From: JAAOZP01 sp038848185
Lineage (GTDB): Archaea; Thermoproteota; EX4484-205; JAAOZP01
Length of the DNA: 30,090 bases
Assembly (NCBI GenBank): GCA_038848185.1
Contig: JAWCNV010000018.1
Coordinates: 1 to 30,090, forward strand
Reading direction: 5' to 3'
This document shows positions 1 to 6,668 of the stretch, piece after piece. The notes beneath the pieces are model-generated. The model had not been told where the DNA came from. It saw nothing but the letters and a program-made list of their open reading frames with translations, and ran no database searches. Position 1 is the first letter of the stretch. Each line of letters begins with the position of its first letter. Both the position numbers and the translations under genes were made by a program.

Positions 1-251
1 TAGATGTCTATTGATACTCCCTCAACCTCCCCCTCGTATTTTTTCAGGAAGTCGTTCTTTTGAATATTCATCTTAATCTTAAGCCTAGTTAAATCCTTGA
101 AGTCAATTATGATGTCTATATCCTTTGACTTTATTGCTTTTGTCAAAAAGTAGACGGCCCACCCGCCTATTAAAACGAAGTCGAACTCTCTTCTAAGCTC
201 TTGCAGTATTTTGAAGCTTCTATCTATTGCTATATCATTCCAGAACTCCAT
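1..251 (-). CDS. AbiEii-like nucleotidyltransferase, N-terminal part (runs off window start)
   Basis: The 83 visible residues carry a nucleotidyltransferase signature: an IGGWAVYF motif with Gly29-Gly30, then the acidic pair Asp44/Asp46 in a KDIDIII context. This matches the G[G/S]...D-x-D metal and NTP-binding motif of the AbiEii/MNT-type superfamily. The ATG lies inside the last codons of the upstream winged-helix gene (17-base overlap, different frame), so the two are very likely translated from one mRNA. A winged-helix regulator followed by an overlapping nucleotidyltransferase is the arrangement of AbiE-type toxin-antitoxin systems, where AbiEi represses and AbiEii is the toxin. The toxin role is inferred; the C-terminal half is outside the window. 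The family call is firm; substrate and toxicity are unknown. Confidence 0.75.
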   Translation of the reverse strand, partial: MEFWNDIAIDRSFKILQELRREFDFVLIGGWAVYFLTKAIKSKDIDIIIDFKDLTRLKIKMNIQKNDFLKKYEGEVEGVSIDI

Positions 252-822
252 CTATAATCTCCTCCATTTCCTTAAGGAAATCCTTAGCGTACCAAGACCT
301 TAGGTTCCACAGGTCTACGAAGATTTGAGCAATCGGAGCAATCTTGAATTTCGTAAGGTGCTCGTCGAGGTTTAAAACTATCAGGTTCGGCTTTAGTTGC
401 GTGCTCTCTTTTCCAAATCTTCTTTCAAAGTCGCGTGGCATACCATAGACAACGACCTCGCTATAATCAGAGGGAACTCTTTTAAATCTGAATTTGAAAG
501 CCGAGTATGCGGTGAAAACAGAGTTTGCAGGAACCTCGCTTTCGATTTTCTCAACAGAGTCATCCACGTAAGTTTGGTAAACAATATCTTTTTCCAGCCT
601 TCTGATGGATGCCCAATATAGCAGAACCTTCTTTGGATCCAACAGATTGAAACCAAACCTCTTTTTCTCTATCGCATTCATTTGCTCTAAAGGTCTTAAG
701 GCATAATTCACAGTACTCAAAGATATTTTGCAAGCCTCTTTAAGTTCAAGCTGCTTAAAGAATCTGTTACTTTTTTCAAGCACACCGTACAGAATTTCTC
801 TGTAGACACGCTCCTTTCTCAT
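235..822 (-). CDS. Winged-helix DNA-binding protein, AbiEi-like putative antitoxin
   Basis: A 195-residue soluble protein. Residues about 1-65 look like a winged helix: a helical segment containing ELKEACKISLSTVNYALRPL reads as a helix-turn-helix with a recognition helix, followed by a short wing with KKRFGF. The remaining ~130 residues alternate strands and helices and resemble the C-terminal domain of archaeal AbiEi-like proteins, although I cannot assign that domain firmly. It overlaps the downstream nucleotidyltransferase by 17 bases, and a TATA element sits about 26 bases before its ATG, so the pair forms a leaderless two-gene operon. The 18-base palindrome just upstream of the TATA box is a plausible autoregulatory operator. 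By AbiE analogy it would repress the operon and neutralise the nucleotidyltransferase; this is inference. Confidence 0.7.
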   Translation of the reverse strand: MRKERVYREILYGVLEKSNRFFKQLELKEACKISLSTVNYALRPLEQMNAIEKKRFGFNLLDPKKVLLYWASIRRLEKDIVYQTYVDDSVEKIESEVPANSVFTAYSAFKFRFKRVPSDYSEVVVYGMPRDFERRFGKESTQLKPNLIVLNLDEHLTKFKIAPIAQIFVDLWNLRSWYAKDFLKEMEEIIDGVLE

Positions 823-843
823 GTTTCTATCTCAAGAATATTT

Positions 844-853
844 ATTTATAAAG
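844..853 (-). promoter_or_regulatory. TATA element of the wHTH-nucleotidyltransferase operon
   Basis: Read on the minus strand the sequence is TTTATAAATA, centred about 26 bases upstream of the ATG at 822. This predicts transcription starting at or next to the start codon (leaderless mRNA). Confidence 0.7.
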
Positions 854-854
854 C

Positions 855-872
855 TTTCGAAAAATATCGAAA
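855..872. promoter_or_regulatory. 18-base palindrome TTTCGA-n6-TCGAAA, candidate operator
   Basis: Perfect 6-base arms TTTCGA and TCGAAA are separated by AAAATA. The element sits immediately upstream of the TATA box of the winged-helix gene, where a dimeric repressor would compete with TFB/TBP. It may be the binding site of the adjacent AbiEi-like protein; no binding evidence is available. Confidence 0.4.
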
Positions 873-875
873 ATA

Positions 876-959
876 TTATTAGATAGGAATAATTCCCGGT
901 CTAGGAGCGAGTTCATACGTGAAGCTGTTAAGCATCACTTGGGCCTGTTAGGGAGATGA
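876..959 (+). pseudogene. Remnant of a ribbon-helix-helix (CopG-type) antitoxin, C-terminal end only
   Basis: One frame encodes the tail of a ribbon-helix-helix protein: RSRSEFIREAVKHHLGLL followed by Gly, Arg and a TGA stop. The R-S-E-F-I-R-E-A-V pattern is the conserved second helix of CopG/MetJ-like regulators. No start codon or beta-strand segment precedes it; the upstream bases are the promoter of the opposite-strand operon. I read it as a decayed fragment. Its stop overlaps the start of the next small ORF (ATGA), as an intact operon would. Confidence 0.45.
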
Positions 960-1060
960 GGGTGATTCGGATAAGGAATAGCTCGGAAGACAAGGCTAAG
1001 GGGGAGGTACTTAACTACCTTAAGGAGAAAAAGAAGCATGGGCTAACTAGAAGACGGTAG
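956..1060 (+). pseudogene. Remnant of a small winged-helix protein, truncated after 34 codons
   Basis: The ATG overlaps the TGA of the ribbon-helix-helix fragment. The 34-residue product has a basic strand (MRVIRIRNSS), an acidic helix (EDKAKGEVLNYLKE) and ends at TAG. It resembles the start of small archaeal proteins in which an N-terminal strand precedes a winged helix. After the stop, another frame continues with residues resembling IIEDLRFLEVDG, which suggests a frameshift in the recognition-helix region. The gene is probably dead; together with the preceding fragment it would be an old regulator or toxin-antitoxin pair. Confidence 0.35.
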
Positions 1061-1081
1061 ATTATTGAAGATTTAAGATTT

Positions 1082-3400
1082 CTAGAGGTTGATGGTTAGA
1101 GAGTCTACGCCTTTTACCGGGACTATTAATGTGCCCAATGCATCAGCTTTGACGGTTCCTCCTTCAGCCGACTGAACCCCTTTGACGCTCCTCAGCAAGA
1201 TTGACCATGGTTTAGATACGCCCTTCGTCTTAACCTGAATGCTTTTTCCTGCCCTACTCACCTCAATAACCATAGCTGTATCACCCTTGACGGTTGGCAC
1301 GCGTGCCGAAGCCTTAGAGCCACCCTGTAGCTCGAAGACGTGGAAGGTTACTCCGTCAGCGTAATCGTAGTCAGGCCTCTTGTCGTTTGCGCCAACAGGA
1401 ATAACTGTGTTTGGCCTAGCCATCAGTGGTAGGCTTAGGTAACCATGCTTCTCACGGACCCACCCGGGGCCTTCAACCACGCTTCCTGTTATGAAGTTTG
1501 TCCACCTTCCTTCGGGCAGGTAGTAGTCAACAGTACCGTCGGGTGAGAAGACTGGTGCCACTAGAAGCGAGTCACCCAGCATGTACTGGCGGTCAAGATA
1601 GTCGCAGGCAGGGTCGTCTGGAAACTCAAGCATCATAGCTCTCATCACGGGTATACCTTTCTCATGTGCTTCGCATGCTGCGTTGAAAATATAGGGCATT
1701 AGCCTGCACTTGAGCTTTGTGAAGAAGCGGAGAACCTCAACCGCCTCCTCGTCAAAAACCCATGGAACCCGGTAGGTACTGTTGCCGTGTAAACGGCTGT
1801 GCGAAGACAGTAGGCCGAACGCGCACCAACGCTTGTACAGGTCTGCAGAAGGGGTTTGCTCGAATCCCCCGATGTCATGGCTCCAGAAGCCGAATCCCGA
1901 TAGGCATAGGGAGAGGCCTCCTCGCAGGCTCTCAGCCATAGACTCGTAGGTGGAGGTTGAGTCTCCACCCCAGTGGACTGGGAACCTTTGGCACCCAGCG
2001 GTGGCTGAGCGTGCGAATAGAACAACCTCTCCTTCCCCCAGCTTTTCCTTCAAGGCTTCATGCACAGTCTTGTTGTAGAGGTAAGTATAATAGTTGTGCA
2101 TCTTAACAGGGTCTGAACCATCGTGGTAGACAACATCTGTGGGGATACGTTCTCCGAAATCGGTTTTAAAGCAGTCCACACCCATATCCACCAGCTCACG
2201 TAACTTACTGCTGAACCAGCTGCACGCTTCAGGGTTCGTGAAGTCAATTATTCCCATCCCAGCCTGCCAATCGTCTGTTTGCCACACATCGCCACTGGGC
2301 TTCTTAAGCAGGTATCCGTGCTTCACCGCCTCGTCGAAAAGCTCTGACCTTTGAGCAATGTACGGGTTGATCCAGACGCAAACATGTAGTCCACGGGACT
2401 TCAGCCTCTTAAGCATCTCGCGTGGATCAGGAAAGACCCGGTTATCCCACTTCAGGTTGCACCAGTGGAACTCTTTCATCCAGAAGCAGTCGAAGTGGAA
2501 AACGTGCAGAGGTATGTCTCGGTCAGCCATCCCCTGGATGAAGCTGGTTATTGTTTTCTCATCGTAGTCGGTGGTGAACGAGGTGGTTAACCATAGGCCG
2601 AAGGACCATGCTGGCGGCATGGCAGGCCTCCCTGTTAAAGCAGTGTACCGGGTTAGAACCTCCTTCGGCGATGGCCCGTAGATTAGGAAATACTCTAAGT
2701 ATTCCCCTGGCACGCTGAACTGGACTCTTTCAACGTTTTCCGAGGCTATTTCAAAGGAGACTGGTTCAGGGTGGTTGACGAAAACGCCGTAACCCCTGTT
2801 AGTCATGTAGAACGGAATATTCTTGTACGCGTATTCGCTGATGGTTCCAGCATCCTCGTTCCACATATTCACCACTTGACCGTTCTTGACGAAGCTTGTG
2901 AACCGCTCGCCTAACCCGTAGACACACTCTCCCACACCCAAGGAAAGCTGCTCCCTCACATACCTCCCCTCAGCAGTATCCATGATGCCCATGGCTCTCC
3001 AACTGCTGCTAGTGATTACTCTGTCACCATCCTTGAACGTTACCCGCCAGCCCCCTTCTTTTTCAACGCGAACAGTTAAACGCCCGCTGGTTAATGTTGC
3101 TGCATGCGCATCCTCATGAACCTGGACTCTTGTCGTCGGGTCAGTGTTTATCTGGAACACGGGTTTTAATGGTTTCTTACCCTTGTGGTGGTAGATCTGC
3201 ACGCGGATAACGTTAGGCATCGGAGATGAGAAACGGATGGTTAAAAGGGGTAGGCCTATAGTGTCAGCGCGATGGGTTAGGCGTCGGGTTGCAGCATAAA
3301 CCGTTAATGAGTCTGGCGCAGCCTCAACCTCATGCACCTGCACAGGATAGTATGGTATAACGCTTGGGCGCATTCGCCAAAGCCCCTCGCTAAATTTCAT
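1082..3400 (-). CDS. yicI: GH31 alpha-xylosidase, YicI type
   Basis: Retaining glycosidase that removes alpha-linked xylose from the non-reducing end of oligosaccharides such as isoprimeverose or xyloglucan fragments. The nucleophile is Asp414 in FKTDFGERIPTD, the sequence characteristic of the YicI alpha-xylosidase branch of GH31. The acid/base is Asp480 in HWGGDSTSTYESM, followed by the GFWSHDIGGF motif. Layout: N-terminal beta-sandwich (about 1-245), (beta/alpha)8 barrel (about 260-590), C-terminal beta domains. The length of 772 residues equals that of E. coli YicI, and the N-terminus (MKFSEGLW...VQVHEVE) aligns with the family start, so the ATG is secure. There is no signal peptide, so it acts in the cytoplasm on imported oligosaccharides. 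It appears monocistronic, with a TATA box about 35 bases upstream. The neighbours are nucleotidyltransferase modules rather than sugar genes. Confidence 0.93.
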   Translation of the reverse strand: MKFSEGLWRMRPSVIPYYPVQVHEVEAAPDSLTVYAATRRLTHRADTIGLPLLTIRFSSPMPNVIRVQIYHHKGKKPLKPVFQINTDPTTRVQVHEDAHAATLTSGRLTVRVEKEGGWRVTFKDGDRVITSSSWRAMGIMDTAEGRYVREQLSLGVGECVYGLGERFTSFVKNGQVVNMWNEDAGTISEYAYKNIPFYMTNRGYGVFVNHPEPVSFEIASENVERVQFSVPGEYLEYFLIYGPSPKEVLTRYTALTGRPAMPPAWSFGLWLTTSFTTDYDEKTITSFIQGMADRDIPLHVFHFDCFWMKEFHWCNLKWDNRVFPDPREMLKRLKSRGLHVCVWINPYIAQRSELFDEAVKHGYLLKKPSGDVWQTDDWQAGMGIIDFTNPEACSWFSSKLRELVDMGVDCFKTDFGERIPTDVVYHDGSDPVKMHNYYTYLYNKTVHEALKEKLGEGEVVLFARSATAGCQRFPVHWGGDSTSTYESMAESLRGGLSLCLSGFGFWSHDIGGFEQTPSADLYKRWCAFGLLSSHSRLHGNSTYRVPWVFDEEAVEVLRFFTKLKCRLMPYIFNAACEAHEKGIPVMRAMMLEFPDDPACDYLDRQYMLGDSLLVAPVFSPDGTVDYYLPEGRWTNFITGSVVEGPGWVREKHGYLSLPLMARPNTVIPVGANDKRPDYDYADGVTFHVFELQGGSKASARVPTVKGDTAMVIEVSRAGKSIQVKTKGVSKPWSILLRSVKGVQSAEGGTVKADALGTLIVPVKGVDSLTINL

Positions 3401-3430
3401 CTTTACTCGGATTAGATACTTACAGGTCGC

Positions 3431-3438
3431 ATTATAAG
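3431..3438 (-). promoter_or_regulatory. TATA-like element of the alpha-xylosidase gene
   Basis: CTTATAAT on the minus strand, about 35 bases upstream of the ATG at 3400, predicting a leader of roughly ten bases. Confidence 0.45.
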
Positions 3439-3489
3439 TCTATCCTTGTTCAGAGCGGGTTTGCAAGTATGCAAAACTGGTTAAAGAGC

Positions 3490-3717
3490 TTAATCGGATG
3501 TTTCGATGCTAAGCCTATATTTCCCCTCACCCAAGTAGACGACCTTCCCTTTTTCCACCGCCTTTCTCCATCTTAACACGTCAAGTTGCGTTAACACTTT
3601 CTCCTCATCTTCACTTCTCTTTCTCCGAGAAGGCCGCTTGCTGTCTCCGTGCCTCAAGACCTCTATCATAAACCTCGCCTTGTTTTCCCTAACGTATCGC
3701 CGGTACTCAACTTCCAC
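3490..3717 (-). CDS. Small basic protein paired with a nucleotidyltransferase (unrecognised)
   Basis: I do not recognise this protein. With the GTG at 3717 it has 75 residues, many Arg and Lys, including a basic stretch SKRPSRRKRSEDEE near the middle and a predicted strand pair KGKVVYLGEGKYRLSI at the end. An upstream TTG at 3726 would add three residues, but the strong Shine-Dalgarno GGGTGGAGG (3727-3735) lies nine bases before the GTG and directly abuts the TTG, so GTG is preferred. It overlaps the upstream nucleotidyltransferase by about 11 bases and is clearly co-transcribed with it. The size, charge and coupling fit the small partner of a toxin-antitoxin pair; that role is inferred only from context. 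Confidence 0.65.
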   Translation of the reverse strand: MEVEYRRYVRENKARFMIEVLRHGDSKRPSRRKRSEDEEKVLTQLDVLRWRKAVEKGKVVYLGEGKYRLSIETSD

Positions 3718-4270
3718 TCTTCTCAACCTCCACCCTCAGTTGTTCAAGTGCTTCCTGAGTCCCATCGCTCCTACTTTTCTCCTCGAGATAGGACCAGTCT
3801 ATTTTATCCTTATGGAGAATCATCATCCTCTTAGCCCACCTTCCATCATCATCAGATTTCCAGTGAACATATGCCCTCAATCTGTCAGCAATAATGTCTT
3901 CTATTCCGATCACATAGGCTGTTAGACCCCCTATCTCTATCTTGGTGAGCTTTTCTATGCTTCCACTCAACACAAAGCCAGGAACCTCCACTGCAAGGTC
4001 AAGCTCCTCGCTATACCAGTGTCTTCCATGCTTCCTGAAACCCAGTTTCTCAAGCAGCATGCTCAGCTTTTCCCTCTCTTTATAAACCAAGTCTAAGTCA
4101 AGAGTAGAGTATCCTCCAAGCGTGTAGAATTCGACGGCAGTCCCACCTACGATTATTGGTTTCTCCCCCTCGCTCTTTAAAGCCTCAACCAAAATCCCTG
4201 TGAAGAAGATCTTCCTCTCAAGACTGTCCCTGATTCCTCTCGCCTTATCCAAAAGCCTATTAAGCTCCAT
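3707..4270 (-). CDS. Nucleotidyltransferase, AbiEii/DUF6036-like
   Basis: A 187-residue nucleotidyltransferase-fold protein. The motif PIIVGGTAVEFYT (Gly42-Gly43) followed by STLDLDLVY (Asp58, Asp60) gives the G-G...D-x-D active-site signature. Later, IGIEDIIADRLRAYVHW is the conserved helical segment seen in minimal archaeal nucleotidyltransferases related to AbiEii and DUF6036. The gene is translationally coupled to the small basic protein downstream and starts 40 bases after the end of the envelope operon, with its own TATA-like element about 30 bases before the ATG. Such genes usually belong to toxin-antitoxin or defence modules, but biochemical activity is undefined for most of them. Family confidence is good; function is uncertain. 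Confidence 0.8.
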   Translation of the reverse strand: MELNRLLDKARGIRDSLERKIFFTGILVEALKSEGEKPIIVGGTAVEFYTLGGYSTLDLDLVYKEREKLSMLLEKLGFRKHGRHWYSEELDLAVEVPGFVLSGSIEKLTKIEIGGLTAYVIGIEDIIADRLRAYVHWKSDDDGRWAKRMMILHKDKIDWSYLEEKSRSDGTQEALEQLRVEVEKSGS

Positions 4271-4294
4271 CCCTCTAAAAAGGATTGTGCCACG

Positions 4295-4304
4295 TAGATT
4301 TAAG
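4295..4304 (-). promoter_or_regulatory. TATA-like element of the second nucleotidyltransferase module
   Basis: CTTAAATCTA on the minus strand, centred about 30 bases before the ATG at 4270. It gives the module its own transcription start separate from the envelope operon upstream. Confidence 0.4.
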
Positions 4305-4310
4305 CATTGT

Positions 4311-5432
4311 TCATGAAGAAGGATTCCACATTGGTGGTGGAGCTTCAGAAATGGGGATTTGCTCCTTACGCATATCTTGGAGATATAGAATTATTATGAA
4401 TACTCCAAGCATTACTAGTATCAAACCTATTGAACGGAGCACTAGTGTATTGATAGGTAAAAATTCCACAGGTGCCTCAGTTTTAAGGATTAACACGTCC
4501 TCGCCCAGCTGCTCCTTATCTCCAAAGACTCTTACCGTAACCTCCTCACCCTCCTCCACATGAATCGGGAACCTTACCCAAGCACTCTCACCTGGATTAA
4601 GATTAATCTTCCTAGCCTGCTCGTAGCCTGCTTCCGAGAGCACAACTATGAAGAAGCCTCTTTCATCCCCTGTGTTTCTAATATTTACTAGAAGGGAGGA
4701 GCTTACGTTTGAGAACCTTGCCCCAAGTATTTCTGCCTTAAGCCTTCGAGCAACACTTGAGAAAACAATCCCGGGAATTTCAAGCGTTAGAACATAGTTG
4801 TCTGGAGCGTCAGCCTCATTCGTATTCAGCCATTGCAACCGAGTGCTGTTCGCAACTGAGGGTGGTTTCGACCATGAAGGGTCTGCCGAGAAGTTTAGAA
4901 GCTTAACGTCTCCTTTGAACCTCAAGTCTATCACGTCTATCCAGCTACGCGGGTCTCTGAGTGTGAAGTAGTCCACTATAGCAATCTGATAAACATCGTT
5001 ATCAAGTCTTGCGAAACTACTGGTAGTGTTGAGAAATATTTCGATTGTTAAGGTTACTGCCCCCTCAAACTGGTCCATTACACCCGGTAAACCAGTATTG
5101 CATAAAACGTGTGCATCCTCGTCTAGCTTCGAATGGGAAACAATGTGGTATGCTGCTTTAGAAGGATCTGAGGTAAAGAATAGTAGCATCAAGCTTACCG
5201 TAGAATCCTCCTCATCCATAATCTCGCTGATAACATCCCTGTTTGAAAGCAGGCTTCTGCCGCTTGCGTCGAACGGATGCTGCTTTAAAGTAACTCTGAC
5301 AATCCCATTATTCATGAACTCTGCCTCCATGTTAAGAGCAACCAAGTAGTTCAGCTGAGGCTTTGTGGAGAGTGTTAGCGATGCCAGTGTTGAGACTAGT
5401 AGAACCAACATCATTATTTTCCTGAGCTTCAA
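4311..5432 (-). CDS. Secreted protein with C-terminal membrane anchor, unknown function
   Basis: I do not recognise a family. The 373-residue protein starts with a signal peptide (MKLRKIMMLVLLVSTLASLTLS) and ends with one hydrophobic helix (about 331-352) followed by a short basic and proline-rich tail. Topology is therefore extracellular body, membrane anchor, short cytoplasmic end. The body is beta-rich with several N-glycosylation sequons (for example NTTS, NVSS). A CARDB- or NEW3-like beta-sandwich is suggested near 240-325 by the pattern LLVNIRNTGDERGFF followed by NLNPGESAWVRFP. Its ATG overlaps the stop of the upstream transglutaminase-like gene (ATGA), so the two are translationally coupled and probably act together at the cell surface. 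Confidence 0.75.
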   Translation of the reverse strand: MKLRKIMMLVLLVSTLASLTLSTKPQLNYLVALNMEAEFMNNGIVRVTLKQHPFDASGRSLLSNRDVISEIMDEEDSTVSLMLLFFTSDPSKAAYHIVSHSKLDEDAHVLCNTGLPGVMDQFEGAVTLTIEIFLNTTSSFARLDNDVYQIAIVDYFTLRDPRSWIDVIDLRFKGDVKLLNFSADPSWSKPPSVANSTRLQWLNTNEADAPDNYVLTLEIPGIVFSSVARRLKAEILGARFSNVSSSLLVNIRNTGDERGFFIVVLSEAGYEQARKINLNPGESAWVRFPIHVEEGEEVTVRVFGDKEQLGEDVLILKTEAPVEFLPINTLVLRSIGLILVMLGVFIIILYLQDMRKEQIPISEAPPPMWNPSS

Positions 5433-6466
5433 GACTGAACCCTCCTGAAGATGAAGTAGTAAGCGTCCGTCTCAATATACATTGCTTGACAGTACAGCAT
5501 TGTTGAGCCTAGGAAGTTCTTTTCCTCAAAACCGTATTTAACATGGTATTGGGAGAAGTCTCCTATTTTAACAGTATTGCCTTCAAGAAGCTCAACGTCA
5601 ACCCATCCCACATGTGGCACGTATATCTGGGGCCATGCGTGGCCACCCCAGTTGTCCGATAGCTCGAAATCTGAATCAGTTCTCCTCATCCACATTGTGA
5701 CAACATCCTTGTCTTCCAGAAGGTAGATGCCGTGTGCAACGCGGGAGCGTACTCCAAGTATTCTCGCAAGGGTTACGAAGACATCCGCAACCTCCTCACA
5801 GTCTCCGAAAACGGTTAGTCTACCGTTCTCAATTATCAATGCTTGTTCAGCCCCTCTCCTCCACATCGGCTGATAATCAAGATGATCAAGTATCCATTCT
5901 CCAATCCTTCTAGATGCAGAGACGGGATCCCTAGCTTCAAAACCTATTTCTCTGGCTATTGAGAGGTAAGTCTGGTTTTCAACAGCCCAGTATCTTTTTC
6001 CTCCAGTGTTCTCCCTGACCTGCGAATAATTTAACCAAGGAGTGTTATCCATGGTAAGCCGGTATTCCTCAACAGTCAATTGAAGCGTAGCGTTGAGCCA
6101 GAGGGCTCCACCCGCAGGCAGGCTGATGTTGTAAACCAGTATCTCAACACCGTCTTCACTGCTCTTCCTATATAGAGGGGTTAGGCTCGTCCAGATCAGT
6201 TTAACAAACTGGTTGCTCGCATTAACTGGGAGCCACATGTAAACCAAATCTACCACAGTATTATTAGAGGGGTTTCTCAGGAGGAAGCTCTGTTCTAAAA
6301 CATATGTGTAGCTATGTCTTTCAAGATACTCAATACGAGCCTCTTTAAAAGTGATGTTTAAATCAACATCGCGAAAAGATTGAGGCTGAATCGAGAAGGA
6401 CCAGAGCATCATAGCGACTCCTATTATGGTTAAAACCAGTCCTGCAACGAGTTTTCCAGATAGCAT
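5429..6466 (-). CDS. Membrane-anchored transglutaminase-like (papain-fold) protein
   Basis: A 345-residue protein with an uncleaved N-terminal membrane helix (about 6-25) and an extracytoplasmic body. Residues about 30-140 form a beta-rich domain. Residues about 180-300 form a transglutaminase core with the expected triad: Cys223 in FGDCEEVADVF, His276 in NWGGHAWPQIY and Asp290 in GWVDVELLEG. Archaeal members of this superfamily are thought to be proteases or peptide-modifying enzymes rather than true crosslinkers; the substrate is unknown. It is first in a two-gene operon with the membrane-anchored secreted protein, overlapping by four bases. A TATA-like element lies about 30 bases before the ATG. 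The partner may be its substrate or an accessory subunit, which is inference. Confidence 0.82.
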   Translation of the reverse strand: MLSGKLVAGLVLTIIGVAMMLWSFSIQPQSFRDVDLNITFKEARIEYLERHSYTYVLEQSFLLRNPSNNTVVDLVYMWLPVNASNQFVKLIWTSLTPLYRKSSEDGVEILVYNISLPAGGALWLNATLQLTVEEYRLTMDNTPWLNYSQVRENTGGKRYWAVENQTYLSIAREIGFEARDPVSASRRIGEWILDHLDYQPMWRRGAEQALIIENGRLTVFGDCEEVADVFVTLARILGVRSRVAHGIYLLEDKDVVTMWMRRTDSDFELSDNWGGHAWPQIYVPHVGWVDVELLEGNTVKIGDFSQYHVKYGFEEKNFLGSTMLYCQAMYIETDAYYFIFRRVQS

Positions 6467-6490
6467 TTTTAAGCTAACGGGAGTATTCTT

Positions 6491-6500
6491 CTTTTTAAGT
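6491..6500 (-). promoter_or_regulatory. TATA element of the transglutaminase-like operon
   Basis: ACTTAAAAAG on the minus strand, centred about 30 bases before the ATG at 6466. Confidence 0.5.
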
Positions 6501-6618
6501 TTTCACCGATTATCTGAAAAAAGAGTCTTTCCTCTGAAAGTATAGCCCAATGCCGAGTCTCCAGTTATTTGTACGTCATTACAAGTAGTTTCTAGCTTTT
6601 TAAGAAAAACGAGGCGAT

Positions 6619-6628
6619 AAATTTTATA
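6619..6628 (+). promoter_or_regulatory. Promoter of the flavodoxin-like gene
   Basis: AAATTTTATA centred about 45 bases before the ATG at 6669, which would leave a leader of about 20 bases containing the Shine-Dalgarno-like GAAAGGGAT (6655-6663). A second TATA-like sequence, TTTAATAAAG at about 6640-6649, would instead give a leaderless transcript. The rest of the 200-base gap shows nothing recognisable. Confidence 0.4.
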
Positions 6629-6668
6629 GAGAACACATGTTTAATAAAGCGATTGAAAGGGATTAATC

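Noticed and set aside
1699..2567. Several ORFs of 65-108 codons on both strands inside the first GH31 gene
   Set aside because: They overlap a fully supported 772-residue enzyme and have no promoters or recognisable content; they are reading-frame shadows.
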